A model generated the notes under the pieces. That model worked only from the letters and a program-made list of their open reading frames with translations, searched no databases and was not told the DNA's origin. Position numbers and translations under genes: made by a program. This document shows positions 8,964 to 18,104 of a stretch of 64,000 nt of DNA, piece after piece. Origin of the DNA: Pseudovibrio sp947494035 (GTDB lineage Bacteria > Pseudomonadota > Alphaproteobacteria > Rhizobiales > Stappiaceae); contig CANLTN010000021.1 in the NCBI GenBank assembly GCA_947494035.1, forward strand, positions 8,572 to 72,571, given 5' to 3'. How positions within the stretch are numbered: the stretch's first letter is position 1; each line of letters opens with the position of its first letter.

Positions 8964-10364
8964 ATGACAAAACTTAGCTTTGCTTCAATTCTCCTTAGTT
9001 TTACCGCTCTTACAAGTGCTCATGCGGGGGAAGCCGTTGATTTGCTGATCACCAATGCGCAGGTTCTGACCATGGATGCGCAGAAGACCGTTTATGATCG
9101 GGGGCTCGTTGCCATTAAGGGCAACAAGATTGTTGCTGTTTCCGATGGGGCTGATAGTGCTGATTACAGTGCCGAAAAAACCATTGATGCGGATGGTGAT
9201 ATCGTTATGCCCGGGATGATCAACGCGCATACACACGTTTCAATGACCGTGTTCCGTTCATTGGCTGATGATGTTCCTGATCGCTTGCATCGATTTATCT
9301 TCCCGTTGGAGGAAGCGCTTGTTTCGCGTGATATGGTTCGTATCGGTGCAAATCTTGGCAATGTGGAGATGCTGAAGGGTGGCGTAACCACCTATGCTGA
9401 TATGTACTACTTCGAGGATGAAGTTGCGAAGACTGTCGATCAGATTGGTATGCGTGCCGTGCTTGGGGAGACAGTGATCCAGTTTCCGGTGGCAGATGCG
9501 CAGAATGCCGAAGAAGGCATCAATTACGCTTTGAATTTCATCGAGGAATACAAGGACCACCCACGTATTACGCCTGCATTTGCACCCCATGCGCCATATA
9601 CAAACACGACTGAAGTGCTGGTGAAAGTGAATGAGCTGGCTCAGGAAAAGGATGTACCGGTCCTTATCCACCTCTCTGAATCCTCTGTCGAAAGTGAGAA
9701 GATTGAAAACCGGATGCCTGGCAAAACGCCAATCGGTTACATGGCGGAAATCGGGGCACTCGCAAAAAACTGGGTGGCAGCGCATGCCATTACAGCAAAT
9801 GATGACGATATCCAGATTTTGAAAGATTATGATGTTGGTGTTTCTCACAATATGAGCGCAAACATCAAAGCCGCAAAGGGTGTTGCACCTGCGTTGAAGA
9901 TGTTTGATCAGGGGCTTCGTATTGGTCTTGGTACTGATGGCCCAATGTCCGGCAACACGCTTTCCATCATTGATGAGCTGGGACAGGTGGCGAAGGTTCA
10001 CAAACTGGCCAACAATGACCGGGCAGCGATGCCTCCGGTAAAAGTGGTTGAAATGGCAACTATTGGTGCTGCGCGTGCATTGCACATGGAAGACAAGATC
10101 GGATCATTGGAAGCTGGGAAGCTAGCTGACGTGATCATTATTGACACCAAAGCGCCAAACATGGTTCCGATCTACAATCCTTACTCCGCCTTGGTATATT
10201 CTGCTTATGCAACCAATGTCAGCACTTCAATCGTTGATGGCCAGATCCTGATGGACAAGCGCGAAGTGCTGACCGTGGATGAAGACCAAATCCGCAAGGA
10301 AGCGCAGGAATTTGCTGAAGTCGTCCGCAAAACAGTCATTGATAAAGGCGAAGTGGTTCAATAG
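8964..10364 (+). CDS. amidohydrolase of the MTA/SAH-deaminase type with signal peptide
   Basis: A 466-residue amidohydrolase-superfamily TIM-barrel enzyme. The first metal site HTH lies in MINAHTHVSM near residue 90. Further ligands are His in HAPYTNT, His in VLIHLSES, a His in WVAAHAI and the Asp in GLGTDGPMSGN. The pattern is closest to the 5'-methylthioadenosine/S-adenosylhomocysteine/chlorohydrolase group, but the substrate is not assured. A Sec-type signal (KLSFASILLSFTALTSAHA) precedes the mature protein, which is unusual because most relatives are cytosolic, so a periplasmic site is inferred. The gene is monocistronic, with a strong terminator after it. Confidence 0.9.
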   Translation: MTKLSFASILLSFTALTSAHAGEAVDLLITNAQVLTMDAQKTVYDRGLVAIKGNKIVAVSDGADSADYSAEKTIDADGDIVMPGMINAHTHVSMTVFRSLADDVPDRLHRFIFPLEEALVSRDMVRIGANLGNVEMLKGGVTTYADMYYFEDEVAKTVDQIGMRAVLGETVIQFPVADAQNAEEGINYALNFIEEYKDHPRITPAFAPHAPYTNTTEVLVKVNELAQEKDVPVLIHLSESSVESEKIENRMPGKTPIGYMAEIGALAKNWVAAHAITANDDDIQILKDYDVGVSHNMSANIKAAKGVAPALKMFDQGLRIGLGTDGPMSGNTLSIIDELGQVAKVHKLANNDRAAMPPVKVVEMATIGAARALHMEDKIGSLEAGKLADVIIIDTKAPNMVPIYNPYSALVYSAYATNVSTSIVDGQILMDKREVLTVDEDQIRKEAQEFAEVVRKTVIDKGEVVQ

Positions 10365-10394
10365 ACAATATTGAATGTATGTGAAGTTTGTATT

Positions 10395-10426
10395 GGGGGA
10401 CTGGCTTGGTCAGTTCCCCTTTTTTT
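10395..10426 (+). terminator. Rho-independent terminator after the amidohydrolase
   Basis: GGGGGACTG pairs with CAGTTCCCC across a short loop and is followed by seven T. Confidence 0.85.
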
Positions 10427-10507
10427 CATGCAGAATAAGTGCACATTGTTTGATGTGGCAAGCAGATCGGCTTCAATGTGCAAGAATGTTGATTTTATTG
10501 AGAAAAT

Positions 10508-10584
10508 TGGTCGGGTAGGCCGGATTTGAACCGACGACCCCTTCACCCCCAGTGAAGTGCGCTACCAGGCTGCGCTACTACCCG
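10508..10584 (-). tRNA. tRNA-Pro (anticodon GGG)
   Basis: On the minus strand the acceptor CGGGTAG pairs with CTACCCG. The anticodon stem CTTCA/TGAAG encloses CTGGGGG, giving anticodon GGG, and the T-loop is GGTTCGAATCC. Discriminator A is followed by an encoded CCA (10508-10510). No copy of its 3' end is seen nearby that would mark an integration event. Confidence 0.96.
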
Positions 10585-10721
10585 AACCGTGAGGAACCTC
10601 GCGCCTGGATGCGTCTACGCATATGCAAGGCTTCCTATTTCCAGCATAAGCTTAGTAGCTTACCCTTACAGCTTTCCTACCCAATTCAGGTTGTCTGATC
10701 AAGGAGCAAATGACGCTACTG

Positions 10722-11987
10722 TTATTGTGCTGGTGGAAAACGCCTGTGGCGGGTGATGCCGGATTCCACTGCGATGATCGCCCAGAGGATCCCAAGCAGC
10801 AGAAAATAGTGCCGCCAGTGGTCGCTGTCGATAATGAAGCTGACACAGGCGTGTAACAGGAAGGCTACGTAGGTGCAGATGATGTATTTCTGCCATGGTC
10901 GTGGTTTGAAGACCAGCGGGAACGCCTTGATCAGTGTCCAGAAAACAAGGGTTATGTAGGAAAGACCGCCGAGCCACCCGTAGGTGGTAAAGGCTTTCAG
11001 GTATGCGTTGTGTTCATCCTCCGGGAAGATGGCATTAAAGCCGCCGAAACCAAGGCCAAAGGGCCGTTCGGTGACAAGTGTGAAACCTTCGCTCCAGCGG
11101 CCAAACCGGCCCAGACGCGCTCCATCATAATCCTGCACGAGCTTGGCGCGCTGGGTGAACATCTCCGAGATAGAATCAATTGAAAGAATCGCGATGAATG
11201 CAAGGACGAGGCCTAGAGCTGCCAGACTAAGAATACCGAGTAGCTTCAAACGTGGGACTGATCGACGCTCGTTGATGAATACCAGCAGGAATACCATGAG
11301 CGCACCACCCAGAGTCATACCCCAGGCTGCACGGGAGAAGGACAGGAACGCACCAAGTAGCAAGATGAGCAGAATGCCTGCCTTAAAGATATTCTGCCGC
11401 AAAGGCTTTGTGAGAATATCGTAGATGATCAGCAGCACCGGCAAGAGCAGGAACGGACCGTAAACGTTTGGGTCCTTGAAGGTAGCTTTTGCCCGTCCGA
11501 AGCGGGTGAACTGATCGTATGCGCCGGGGAAAGCATCGAAGTATCCTGCAATGGCCAGTAGTGTGGCGAATAATGCGGCCAGCAGGTATCCCTTTTCAAT
11601 AACACTTATCCGCTCGATCTTTGCGGACAACGTTACTGCATAGAAGAAGGCTGAAAATGCCAGAAAAACGGTTACGGCATAAAAGATGACAGCCTCTTTG
11701 GTATCAGCCGCTGCGGGGAGGGCCAGAATACCGCCGGTGACGTAAAAGCACAGCAGGATGAGGAGCGGTAAGACATCCTTGCGCAGTTCGAGCCCGAAGA
11801 AGGACCAGCCAACCAGAAGCAGAGCGATCAGAAGGTCATACGGAGCCGGTTCAATGATGACGAGTGCGCTCACGGATGCAGTCAGGAACAGGAGTGCTCT
11901 TGCAATTGTCTCTGTGCCGATTGTCAGCGGGACGTGCCAGAAGGGGCGCGTGTTCTTGAATGCAGGTGGGCGCGATAGGTCGGTCAA
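10722..11987 (-). CDS. O-antigen ligase/polymerase family membrane protein (Wzy/WaaL type)
   Basis: A 421-residue polytopic inner-membrane protein with about ten to eleven hydrophobic segments. The large periplasmic loop at about residues 280-330 carries the Wzy_C/WaaL pattern: GRWSEGFTLVTERPFGLGFGG, then EDEHNAYLKAFTTYGWLG, with the HNxxL histidine. In this locus it most likely polymerises the exopolysaccharide repeat; WaaL-type ligation to lipid A is the alternative. The start ATG at 11987 overlaps the stop of the upstream glycosylphosphotransferase gene by 4 bases, so the two are translationally coupled. It is the last gene of a minus-strand operon. Confidence 0.87.
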   Translation of the reverse strand: MTDLSRPPAFKNTRPFWHVPLTIGTETIARALLFLTASVSALVIIEPAPYDLLIALLLVGWSFFGLELRKDVLPLLILLCFYVTGGILALPAAADTKEAVIFYAVTVFLAFSAFFYAVTLSAKIERISVIEKGYLLAALFATLLAIAGYFDAFPGAYDQFTRFGRAKATFKDPNVYGPFLLLPVLLIIYDILTKPLRQNIFKAGILLILLLGAFLSFSRAAWGMTLGGALMVFLLVFINERRSVPRLKLLGILSLAALGLVLAFIAILSIDSISEMFTQRAKLVQDYDGARLGRFGRWSEGFTLVTERPFGLGFGGFNAIFPEDEHNAYLKAFTTYGWLGGLSYITLVFWTLIKAFPLVFKPRPWQKYIICTYVAFLLHACVSFIIDSDHWRHYFLLLGILWAIIAVESGITRHRRFPPAQ

Positions 11988-13543
11988 TATGCGTTTTCCG
12001 TTTCCAGAAGACAGAACGGCGTTTTAATCAGGATGTAGAGATCGAAGAAAACTGACCAGTTTTCAATGTAATAGATGTCGCATTCGACGCGCTTTTGGAT
12101 CTTGTCTTCCGTGTCTGTTTCTCCGCGCCAGCCTTTGATCTGGGCCCAGCCTGTGATGCCCGGTTTGACCTTGTGGCGTGCAAAGTAGCCGTCCACCACA
12201 TTCTCATAGAGACGATCTTCTGCCTTAGCCGAAAGGGCGTGAGGCCGGGGGCCGACGAGGGAGAGCTGCCCCATGAGCACGTTCAAGAGTTGCGGGAGTT
12301 CATCCAGCGAGGTTTTGCGGATGATGCGCCCAACCTTGGTGACACGCGGATCGCCTTTTGTGACAAGCTTGGAGGCGTTGGCGTCTGCCATGTTGTGGTA
12401 CATGGAGCGGAACTTGAAGACATCAATCAGCTCGTTGTTAAAGCCGTATCGTTTTTGGCGGAAGAGGACCGGTCCGGGGCTATCCAGCTTGATCAGTATG
12501 GCCGTGATCAGCATAACCGGTAACAGGATGATCAGCGACAGACTTGCAAAGAACAGGTCAAACGCGCGCTTTGTGATGGTGTCCCAGTCTGTAATCGGTT
12601 TTTCCAGCACATCAACGAAGGGTACTGAGCCGACGAAAGAAGAAGCTCTTTGGCGGAAACGCAGCTTGTCCGTATGGGCAGACAGGCGAATATCGACCGG
12701 CAAAACCCAGAGTCTTTCAAGCAGTTGAAGGATGCGTTTTTCGGCACGGATCGGAATCGTCACCAGCAGCATGTCAATTTGTGCGATGCGGGCGAATTCA
12801 ATCAGGTCCGAGATGTTTCCGAGCTTCTGGTAGCCTGCAACGCTTGCTGGGGAGCGGTCGTTGTCGCGGTCATCAAAGATGCCGCAGATTTCAATTGGAT
12901 TGTTGGGTTGGCGCTCCAGTTCAGCTATCAGGTCCGCCGCCGCCTGACCACCGCCCACAAGAACGGCGCGCCGGTTTAAGCGGCCTGTGCGGGTCCAGCG
13001 TACAATGAGGCTGCGCATTGTCATTCTGAAGAGCGAGAGTGCAACTGCCCCGCCGATGAACCAACTTAGCAGGATGGTTTGCGGGATTTCTGCGGATGGG
13101 AGGATGAGTAACAGGGATGTAATCAGTGCGGCAAAGACAAGTGCCCATGCACTGACGAGTCGCGTAAGATGGGAGAATGCTTTTTGCAGGGTGTTGGTCT
13201 GATATAGATCGGCCATCTGAAACAGCATGACGCCAATCATGGCGGCTTCGAGCAAAGCAACGACTTGCCAGAGTGCGGGAACGTTGATTGACGCACTATA
13301 CAGAGGGGCAATGATCCCGGCCAGGATAATTATGCCCGCATCTGCACTGCGCAGGAAGCCATCAAGGACTGTTTTTGAGATGGTGTTGGTGCGCAGAGTG
13401 GCTGCAATCTCTAATGCATCTTTGGAGAGGTTGCTGTTGGTTCCGGTTTCGTGTTGCTGCGCATGCGGCTGGTGGCTGTCCGGTATGGGCTTGCCATCGG
13501 GTGACAGGCTATTTTCAATTAATTCGAAGCGTGTTTTGACCAT
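11984..13543 (-). CDS. polyprenyl-phosphate hexose-1-phosphate transferase (WcaJ/PHPT family)
   Basis: A 519-residue initiating enzyme that would place a sugar-1-phosphate on undecaprenyl phosphate. It has four to five N-terminal membrane helices (about 70-185), a CoA-binding-3/Rossmann-like middle (AVLVGGGQAAADLI and onward), and a C-terminal bacterial sugar transferase domain. The latter shows KRAFDLFFASLSLIILLP, DSPGPVLFRQKRYG, FKFRSM, TKVGRIIRKTSLDELPQLLNV and the GPRPHAL motif, ending with the conserved VKPGITGWAQI. It is coupled to the polymerase gene by a 4-base overlap and lies 11 bases after the GT4 gene. Together they suggest initiation, elongation and polymerisation of one polysaccharide. 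Confidence 0.93.
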   Translation of the reverse strand: MVKTRFELIENSLSPDGKPIPDSHQPHAQQHETGTNSNLSKDALEIAATLRTNTISKTVLDGFLRSADAGIIILAGIIAPLYSASINVPALWQVVALLEAAMIGVMLFQMADLYQTNTLQKAFSHLTRLVSAWALVFAALITSLLLILPSAEIPQTILLSWFIGGAVALSLFRMTMRSLIVRWTRTGRLNRRAVLVGGGQAAADLIAELERQPNNPIEICGIFDDRDNDRSPASVAGYQKLGNISDLIEFARIAQIDMLLVTIPIRAEKRILQLLERLWVLPVDIRLSAHTDKLRFRQRASSFVGSVPFVDVLEKPITDWDTITKRAFDLFFASLSLIILLPVMLITAILIKLDSPGPVLFRQKRYGFNNELIDVFKFRSMYHNMADANASKLVTKGDPRVTKVGRIIRKTSLDELPQLLNVLMGQLSLVGPRPHALSAKAEDRLYENVVDGYFARHKVKPGITGWAQIKGWRGETDTEDKIQKRVECDIYYIENWSVFFDLYILIKTPFCLLETENAY

Positions 13544-13554
13544 TTGCCGGGCGC

Positions 13555-14763
13555 CTAAATGGGGCTGTTTTCAGAGCGCAGCGTTGATTTCGGGGACTGC
13601 TGGGAGGCGTCAACCGGCTTATCTTTCGCGCTTTGAACAGGGTGATAAAATTGGGTGATGCTCTGCGCCATTTGTGGCAGAGCGAAATTTGTTTTTAGAT
13701 GATCCTGCAAGTTCTGGCTTAATTGGGCCTGCTCTTCAGGGTGTGTAAGAGCCTGTAGAATTGCCTCTGTCAGTGCTCGTTGATTATCTGGCGGGACAAG
13801 TGTTTTCCGGTAATCTGCATAAATCTCCGGAATGCCGCCCACATGCGTTGTGATCAATGGCTTTTGAGCGGCAAGCAATTCTAGAACTACATAGGGTAAG
13901 GCTTCCGCGCGAGAGGGGATGACCGCGGTCTTGCCAAGGTGTAGGGCCTTGCTGAGTGGTAAGAACCCATGGAAGGTGATGTAAGCCTGTAGATTTTTCT
14001 CACGAACCATCTGTTCGAACTGCGACCGGTCGGGTCCGTCTCCTACGATGGCGAGCGTTGGTTTTGTGGTCTTGTGCAGGTCCTGCACTGCGTTGATGAG
14101 CAGATCGACGCCTTTAAGCTCGCGGAGTTCGCCGATGAATAACAGGTCGGCGGCATCTTCTCGCGGTGTGATCTGTCTGAACTCAGATGGATTTAGTCCG
14201 TTATGGACGACCCTGTAGCGCAGTGAAGTGGAGGGTAGGCCGACTTTCTGCTGGTAAGCCGCCTTTTCAAAGGCGCTGGTAAACACGAGTGCGTCTGTGA
14301 GTGGCCGCAAGAACTTTTCAAGTCTGATGTATATCTTGCCCGCACTGGTTGAGGAATCGTAGTGCAGACTGCCGCCATGGGGGCTGTAAATGCGCTGGGC
14401 TTTGATGCCGCGTAGTTTTAGGGCTGATCCGATAGTTCGGGCAATGACGCCGCCTTTTGCACCGTGCCCGTGCAGGACATCCGGTTTTTGTAAGGCGAGG
14501 TGCTTTAAGAGCTTATAGAAGCTGGGCAGGTCTTTGGGGGAGAGAGAGCGGGCCATTGGGACTGTCATTAAACCCAGAGCGAGCTTTGGTCTTAGGCAAT
14601 CCAGCTGTTCCCTTGATGCCTGCGGAATATGGTTGGAGGCGCAGATGATGCCGAGCTCGTGCCCCATCTTGATCTGCTCTTCAGCAAGATCCATAAGATG
14701 ACGAAACGCACCGCCCAAGGGTGCGCGTATACAATGCACAATTTTCAGCTTGCCCATAGACAT
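13555..14763 (-). CDS. glycosyltransferase family 4
   Basis: A GT-B retaining glycosyltransferase of 402 residues. The N-terminal acceptor domain starts KLKIVHCIRAPLGGAFRHL. The C-terminal donor domain includes LLFIGELRELKGVDLLI, LAIVGDGPDR and the family EX7E motif in PSRAEALPYVVLELLAA, then THVGGIPE. The ATG at 14763 is preferred to an upstream GTG at 14781 because a GGGGAG ribosome site lies between them. It heads the three-gene operon with the phosphotransferase and polymerase. A perfect TTAA-N7-TTAA box lies about 110 bases upstream. The sugar specificity is unknown. Confidence 0.92.
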   Translation of the reverse strand: MSMGKLKIVHCIRAPLGGAFRHLMDLAEEQIKMGHELGIICASNHIPQASREQLDCLRPKLALGLMTVPMARSLSPKDLPSFYKLLKHLALQKPDVLHGHGAKGGVIARTIGSALKLRGIKAQRIYSPHGGSLHYDSSTSAGKIYIRLEKFLRPLTDALVFTSAFEKAAYQQKVGLPSTSLRYRVVHNGLNPSEFRQITPREDAADLLFIGELRELKGVDLLINAVQDLHKTTKPTLAIVGDGPDRSQFEQMVREKNLQAYITFHGFLPLSKALHLGKTAVIPSRAEALPYVVLELLAAQKPLITTHVGGIPEIYADYRKTLVPPDNQRALTEAILQALTHPEEQAQLSQNLQDHLKTNFALPQMAQSITQFYHPVQSAKDKPVDASQQSPKSTLRSENSPI

Positions 14764-14873
14764 CTGAAGCTCACTCCCCACCGCGCATACCTTGCCTTTT
14801 GCTCCCGAGCAAAAAGCGAATGCGCCTTCTAGTTGTAAGCTTAAAATACTGTTTGAGCTGTTAATTAATAGGG

Positions 14874-14888
14874 TTAATTTACCCTTAA
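14874..14888. promoter_or_regulatory. CtrA-type box TTAA-N7-TTAA
   Basis: A perfect match to the full CtrA recognition pattern, sitting in the AT-rich promoter region of the GT4-PHPT-polymerase operon. A near-palindrome around it (AGGGTTAATTTACCCT) adds symmetry. Binding is inferred from the motif and the alphaproteobacterial setting. Confidence 0.55.
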
Positions 14889-14942
14889 TTTTGGGTCTTG
14901 ACCTAGTTCAATGCGAAGGCGTGCAGGCTGCATACTCTTAAT

Positions 14943-15500
14943 TTAAAAGAGTCTTTCGTGCACGTAGAGTGTGTCACCGGGACGAACTGGTGCTGTGATC
15001 GTTGCGCGGCCACTGGCGACTTCGCTGCCAAGTTGACGGGTCAGGTCAATGTTTTGATGATGGGCTCTGGATGAAAAACCACCGGCAGTTGCGATGGCGT
15101 TTTGCACGGTCATGCCCGGCAGGTAGGCGTACTGGCCCGCATTATTGACTTCACCCATAACGAAGATTGGTCGATAGGTCGCCACTTCGACCGATACATC
15201 GGGGTCACGAACAAAATCGCTCTTCAGGCGGGCGCGGATCAGGCTTGCCAGTTGCTTTGGTGTTTTGCCAGCTGCGTTGATCTGACCAATCAGTGGGAAG
15301 GCGAGGATGCCGCCCTGATCAATTCTGTAGGTGTTGGACAGATTGGCCTGGCCAAACACAATGATGCGAACTTCGTCGCTGGCTGCCAGTGTATAAGGCT
15401 GGATTAATTCCTCATGAAAGGCAGGGCCCGGCTTTTTATAAGAGGAACAACTCGCTAATAGAGTTAAGCCAGCAATAACGGCAAGTAGGCGCGGGCGCAT
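14943..15500 (-). CDS. polysaccharide export outer-membrane lipoprotein (Wza/HfsD-like)
   Basis: A 185-residue export protein. A lipoprotein signal ends in LLASC, predicting a lipidated cysteine. The Poly_export domain follows (YTLAASDEVRIIVFGQANLSNTY, DQGGILAFPLIGQINAAGKT), then one SLBB-like segment (PIFVMGEVNNAGQYAYLPGMTVQNAI). It is much shorter than enterobacterial Wza, with no C-terminal amphipathic helix domain, as is usual for alphaproteobacterial homologues. The ATG at 15500 follows AAAGGA; an upstream GTG at 15521 lies before that site. It is divergent from the GumC-like gene, so the two envelope partners share one promoter region. Confidence 0.92.
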   Translation of the reverse strand: MRPRLLAVIAGLTLLASCSSYKKPGPAFHEELIQPYTLAASDEVRIIVFGQANLSNTYRIDQGGILAFPLIGQINAAGKTPKQLASLIRARLKSDFVRDPDVSVEVATYRPIFVMGEVNNAGQYAYLPGMTVQNAIATAGGFSSRAHHQNIDLTRQLGSEVASGRATITAPVRPGDTLYVHERLF

Positions 15501-15546
15501 TACAAAATCCTTTAAATCCACTGGGTGTATATTTCGGATCAGCAGG

Positions 15547-15561
15547 TTAATAGAGTCTAAA
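15547..15561. promoter_or_regulatory. degenerate CtrA-like box
   Basis: TTAA-N7-TAAA, one mismatch from the full CtrA pattern, lies between the divergent wza-like and gumC-like genes. It is weak alone and is listed because two perfect boxes flank the same locus. Confidence 0.25.
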
Positions 15562-15720
15562 TATTATAATTATTGTCTAATTAATTTTTGTAGCTATCTT
15601 TGCTTCTTTGTCATTTCTTCCCAGCATTTGATTGTGGTGCTTAACAACTTGGTTACCCTGTCCATGCATTCTTGCGAGTAGAAATGTTTGGGGCTTTTGT
15701 ATTGAGTGGGGAAGTGGGCT

Positions 15721-18075
15721 GTGCCGCAAGAAGATGTCTTTCTTGATATGGGCGTGCTGTTCAAAAAGGTGCTGAAAGGCCTCTTGTGGGTGATCCCATT
15801 GGCTGCGCTGGTTGCCTTTGGCACTTTCTATCTGGCTAGCAAACAAACGGCCCGATACACCAGCGAATCCAAGATTCTTATTGATACCGCCAAGATTGTG
15901 CTGCCCGGCCAGATCCGTAACAGCGAGCAGGAACGCTCGTTGCTGGATAAGGAAGGCATCGCCAGCCAGGTTCAATTGCTACAGTCGCGCGATCTGGCTC
16001 GCCATGTGGTGCAGAAGTTGGACCTTGAACACAACGGTGTTTTTGCGGCTAAAAGCAAACCGGGCCTTGTTGATCGGCTGATGACCAGTGCAGGTTTTGA
16101 ACCAACATTCAATCAGCTGAGCGAAGAAGAGCGTTTGCTGAATAAGTTCACGAGCAATCTGGATGTTTATCAGCTTGACGGGTCCCGCGTTATTGCTGTG
16201 CGCTTTAAGAGCAAAGACCCCGAACTTGCAGCGCGTATTGCCAACACCGTGGTTAATGAATACCGCATGTTGCAGGATAATGCGAAGCGTGCGGTGACCA
16301 ACAACACTGCAGATGCACTTGCTCCGCAGGTGGCGCGTCTTGAGAACGAAGTGGAAGCTGCTCAGAGAAAGGTTGCTGAGTTTCGTGCAGGTGCTGACCT
16401 GTTGCTCGGGTCTGACAATCGAACGCTCAATCAACAACAACTGGCTGAATTGAGCTCACAAGTCTCCTCTGCCATTGTTGTAAAGTCACAGGCTGAAGCG
16501 CAGGCAAGACAAATCCGGTCTCTGTTGGAAGACGGCGGTGCGCTGGATACAGCGACGCAGGTTCTGAATTCCTCTTTGATCCAGCGCTTGCGTGAGCGGC
16601 AGCTGGCTTTGGAGAACCGCATCGCGGAATTGTCGTCCACGTTGCTACCAAATCATCCGCAGATTAAATCCCTACGTTCGCAGCGAACTGTTTTTGATCG
16701 TCAGATCCGTGCGGAAGCGGAGAAGATTGTTATTGGTCTTGAGAATGACGCCAAGATTGCTCATGACCGCTACGTGACGTTGAATGCACAGGTGAATGAG
16801 CTCAAGAAAGAAGCAGCTCGTTCTGGTGCAGATCAAGTTCGCCTACAGGAGTTGGAGCGGGAAGCTCGTTCTAAGGAAGAGCAGCTGAGTCAATTGCTCG
16901 TCAGCCTGCGGGAAGCGGAAGTGCTGCAGGGTGTAGGTGTCTTAAATGCTGATTCTCGTGTGATCTCCCGTGCTTCTGTTCCAAGTGAACCGTCCGGTCG
17001 CAAACCGTCTGCACTCGCAGCAATTGCTGGCTTTGCAGCGTTTTTCCTCGGGTGTCTGTGGGTGATTGTGCGTGCTCTCATTGCTGGTGAAGTTCTGCGC
17101 CGCGAAAGCTTTTCAACGCCTGCTGCGCCTGCCGCCAATCCGAAAGAAGCGACCGGTACGGCGACCTCCAATGCTCTTAAGAGTGTTGTGGATGCTGCGG
17201 CCCGGAGCCATACAGCTTCCGCACCTCCAATTGAGCTGAAACCTTCTCTTGAAGAAGAGGAAGAGGTGTTTGCGGACGATCAGGAGGCTCCTGAGGAAGA
17301 TGACCAGGTCGATAGCCTCTCCGATCATTCAGAGGATGATGCGTTTGAGGAAGAAGCGCAAGACGAGGAATTTGACGAGGATCTTGAAGACGAGCACGAG
17401 GTCGTTGAGGTTTCTCCGATCACCTTCAAGGAAATCAAGGCCGGGAACACCAACCAGTTGGAGAAGGTTCGCCGCGTTGTTGTGCTTAGCGTTGAGGACG
17501 AAGGCCTTTCGTCGCGTGTGGCCCTGAGCTGTACTCGCAAGATTGCCGCGCGCGGAATTATGCCGGTGGTCGTTGAGGTGCGTTCGGAAGGTGGTGAGGG
17601 GGCTGTGTCAGTGCTCACTGAAACGCCGCTTGAGGAGGTTGGTGATGTGCCACATGCTGAAGACGGTGATGATCTGATCAAACCAGGCTTTTCCGAATTG
17701 CTGGAGGGTGAGGCAGCCTTTACCAATGTAATCCACCGTGATCCGGTTTCTCGTGCCCACGTGATACAATCTGGTGTCATGCCTATTCGGGATGAAGTGG
17801 TTTATGGTGGCCGCTATAACCTGATCATGGAAGCCTTGGACCTGACCTACGACGTGATTGTTGCCGATCTTGGTTTGATTGAGCCGAGCCTGATCTGTGC
17901 GCAGATGCTATCGGAGGCTGATCGTGTGATTATCGCGACTGATGGCTCGCCTGCTGGCCCTGAGCTGGAAAAGGCTCTGGCTATTTTGGAAAAACACACC
18001 AAGGCACCTGTTGAGGTGGAGCGTGTGGTCAGCAATGAAGCTGCGGCATGGCTTCAGGTCGATATGGCAGCGTAG
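15721..18075 (+). CDS. GumC/Wzc-like polysaccharide co-polymerase with degenerate kinase domain
   Basis: A 784-residue inner-membrane chain-length/export protein. It has TM1 near residues 20-45, a periplasmic Wzz domain, long coiled coils (about 195-395) and TM2 near 435-455. A very acidic cytoplasmic linker (about 505-570) follows, then a C-terminal domain related to CpsD/Wzc tyrosine kinases. In that domain the Walker A lysine loop is replaced by DEGLSSRV, the Walker A' Asp pair by VVEVR, and no tyrosine-rich tail follows. Only a Walker B-like VIVADLG is kept, so kinase activity is unlikely. The GTG at 15721 follows GGGGAAG; a GTG at 15706 is possible. It is divergent from the Wza-like gene. 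Confidence 0.9.
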   Translation: MPQEDVFLDMGVLFKKVLKGLLWVIPLAALVAFGTFYLASKQTARYTSESKILIDTAKIVLPGQIRNSEQERSLLDKEGIASQVQLLQSRDLARHVVQKLDLEHNGVFAAKSKPGLVDRLMTSAGFEPTFNQLSEEERLLNKFTSNLDVYQLDGSRVIAVRFKSKDPELAARIANTVVNEYRMLQDNAKRAVTNNTADALAPQVARLENEVEAAQRKVAEFRAGADLLLGSDNRTLNQQQLAELSSQVSSAIVVKSQAEAQARQIRSLLEDGGALDTATQVLNSSLIQRLRERQLALENRIAELSSTLLPNHPQIKSLRSQRTVFDRQIRAEAEKIVIGLENDAKIAHDRYVTLNAQVNELKKEAARSGADQVRLQELEREARSKEEQLSQLLVSLREAEVLQGVGVLNADSRVISRASVPSEPSGRKPSALAAIAGFAAFFLGCLWVIVRALIAGEVLRRESFSTPAAPAANPKEATGTATSNALKSVVDAAARSHTASAPPIELKPSLEEEEEVFADDQEAPEEDDQVDSLSDHSEDDAFEEEAQDEEFDEDLEDEHEVVEVSPITFKEIKAGNTNQLEKVRRVVVLSVEDEGLSSRVALSCTRKIAARGIMPVVVEVRSEGGEGAVSVLTETPLEEVGDVPHAEDGDDLIKPGFSELLEGEAAFTNVIHRDPVSRAHVIQSGVMPIRDEVVYGGRYNLIMEALDLTYDVIVADLGLIEPSLICAQMLSEADRVIIATDGSPAGPELEKALAILEKHTKAPVEVERVVSNEAAAWLQVDMAA

Positions 18076-18104
18076 GTACTGCTTTCACATCCACTTATAG
18101 AGTA

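Noticed and set aside
9258..10085. 275-codon minus-strand frame opposite the amidohydrolase
   Set aside because: Cys/His/Ile-rich low-information sequence opposite a clear enzyme gene; an antisense shadow.
10508..10584. tRNA-Pro as an attachment site for the phage-like trio
   Set aside because: No integrase and no direct repeat of the tRNA 3' end were seen across 6656-10500.
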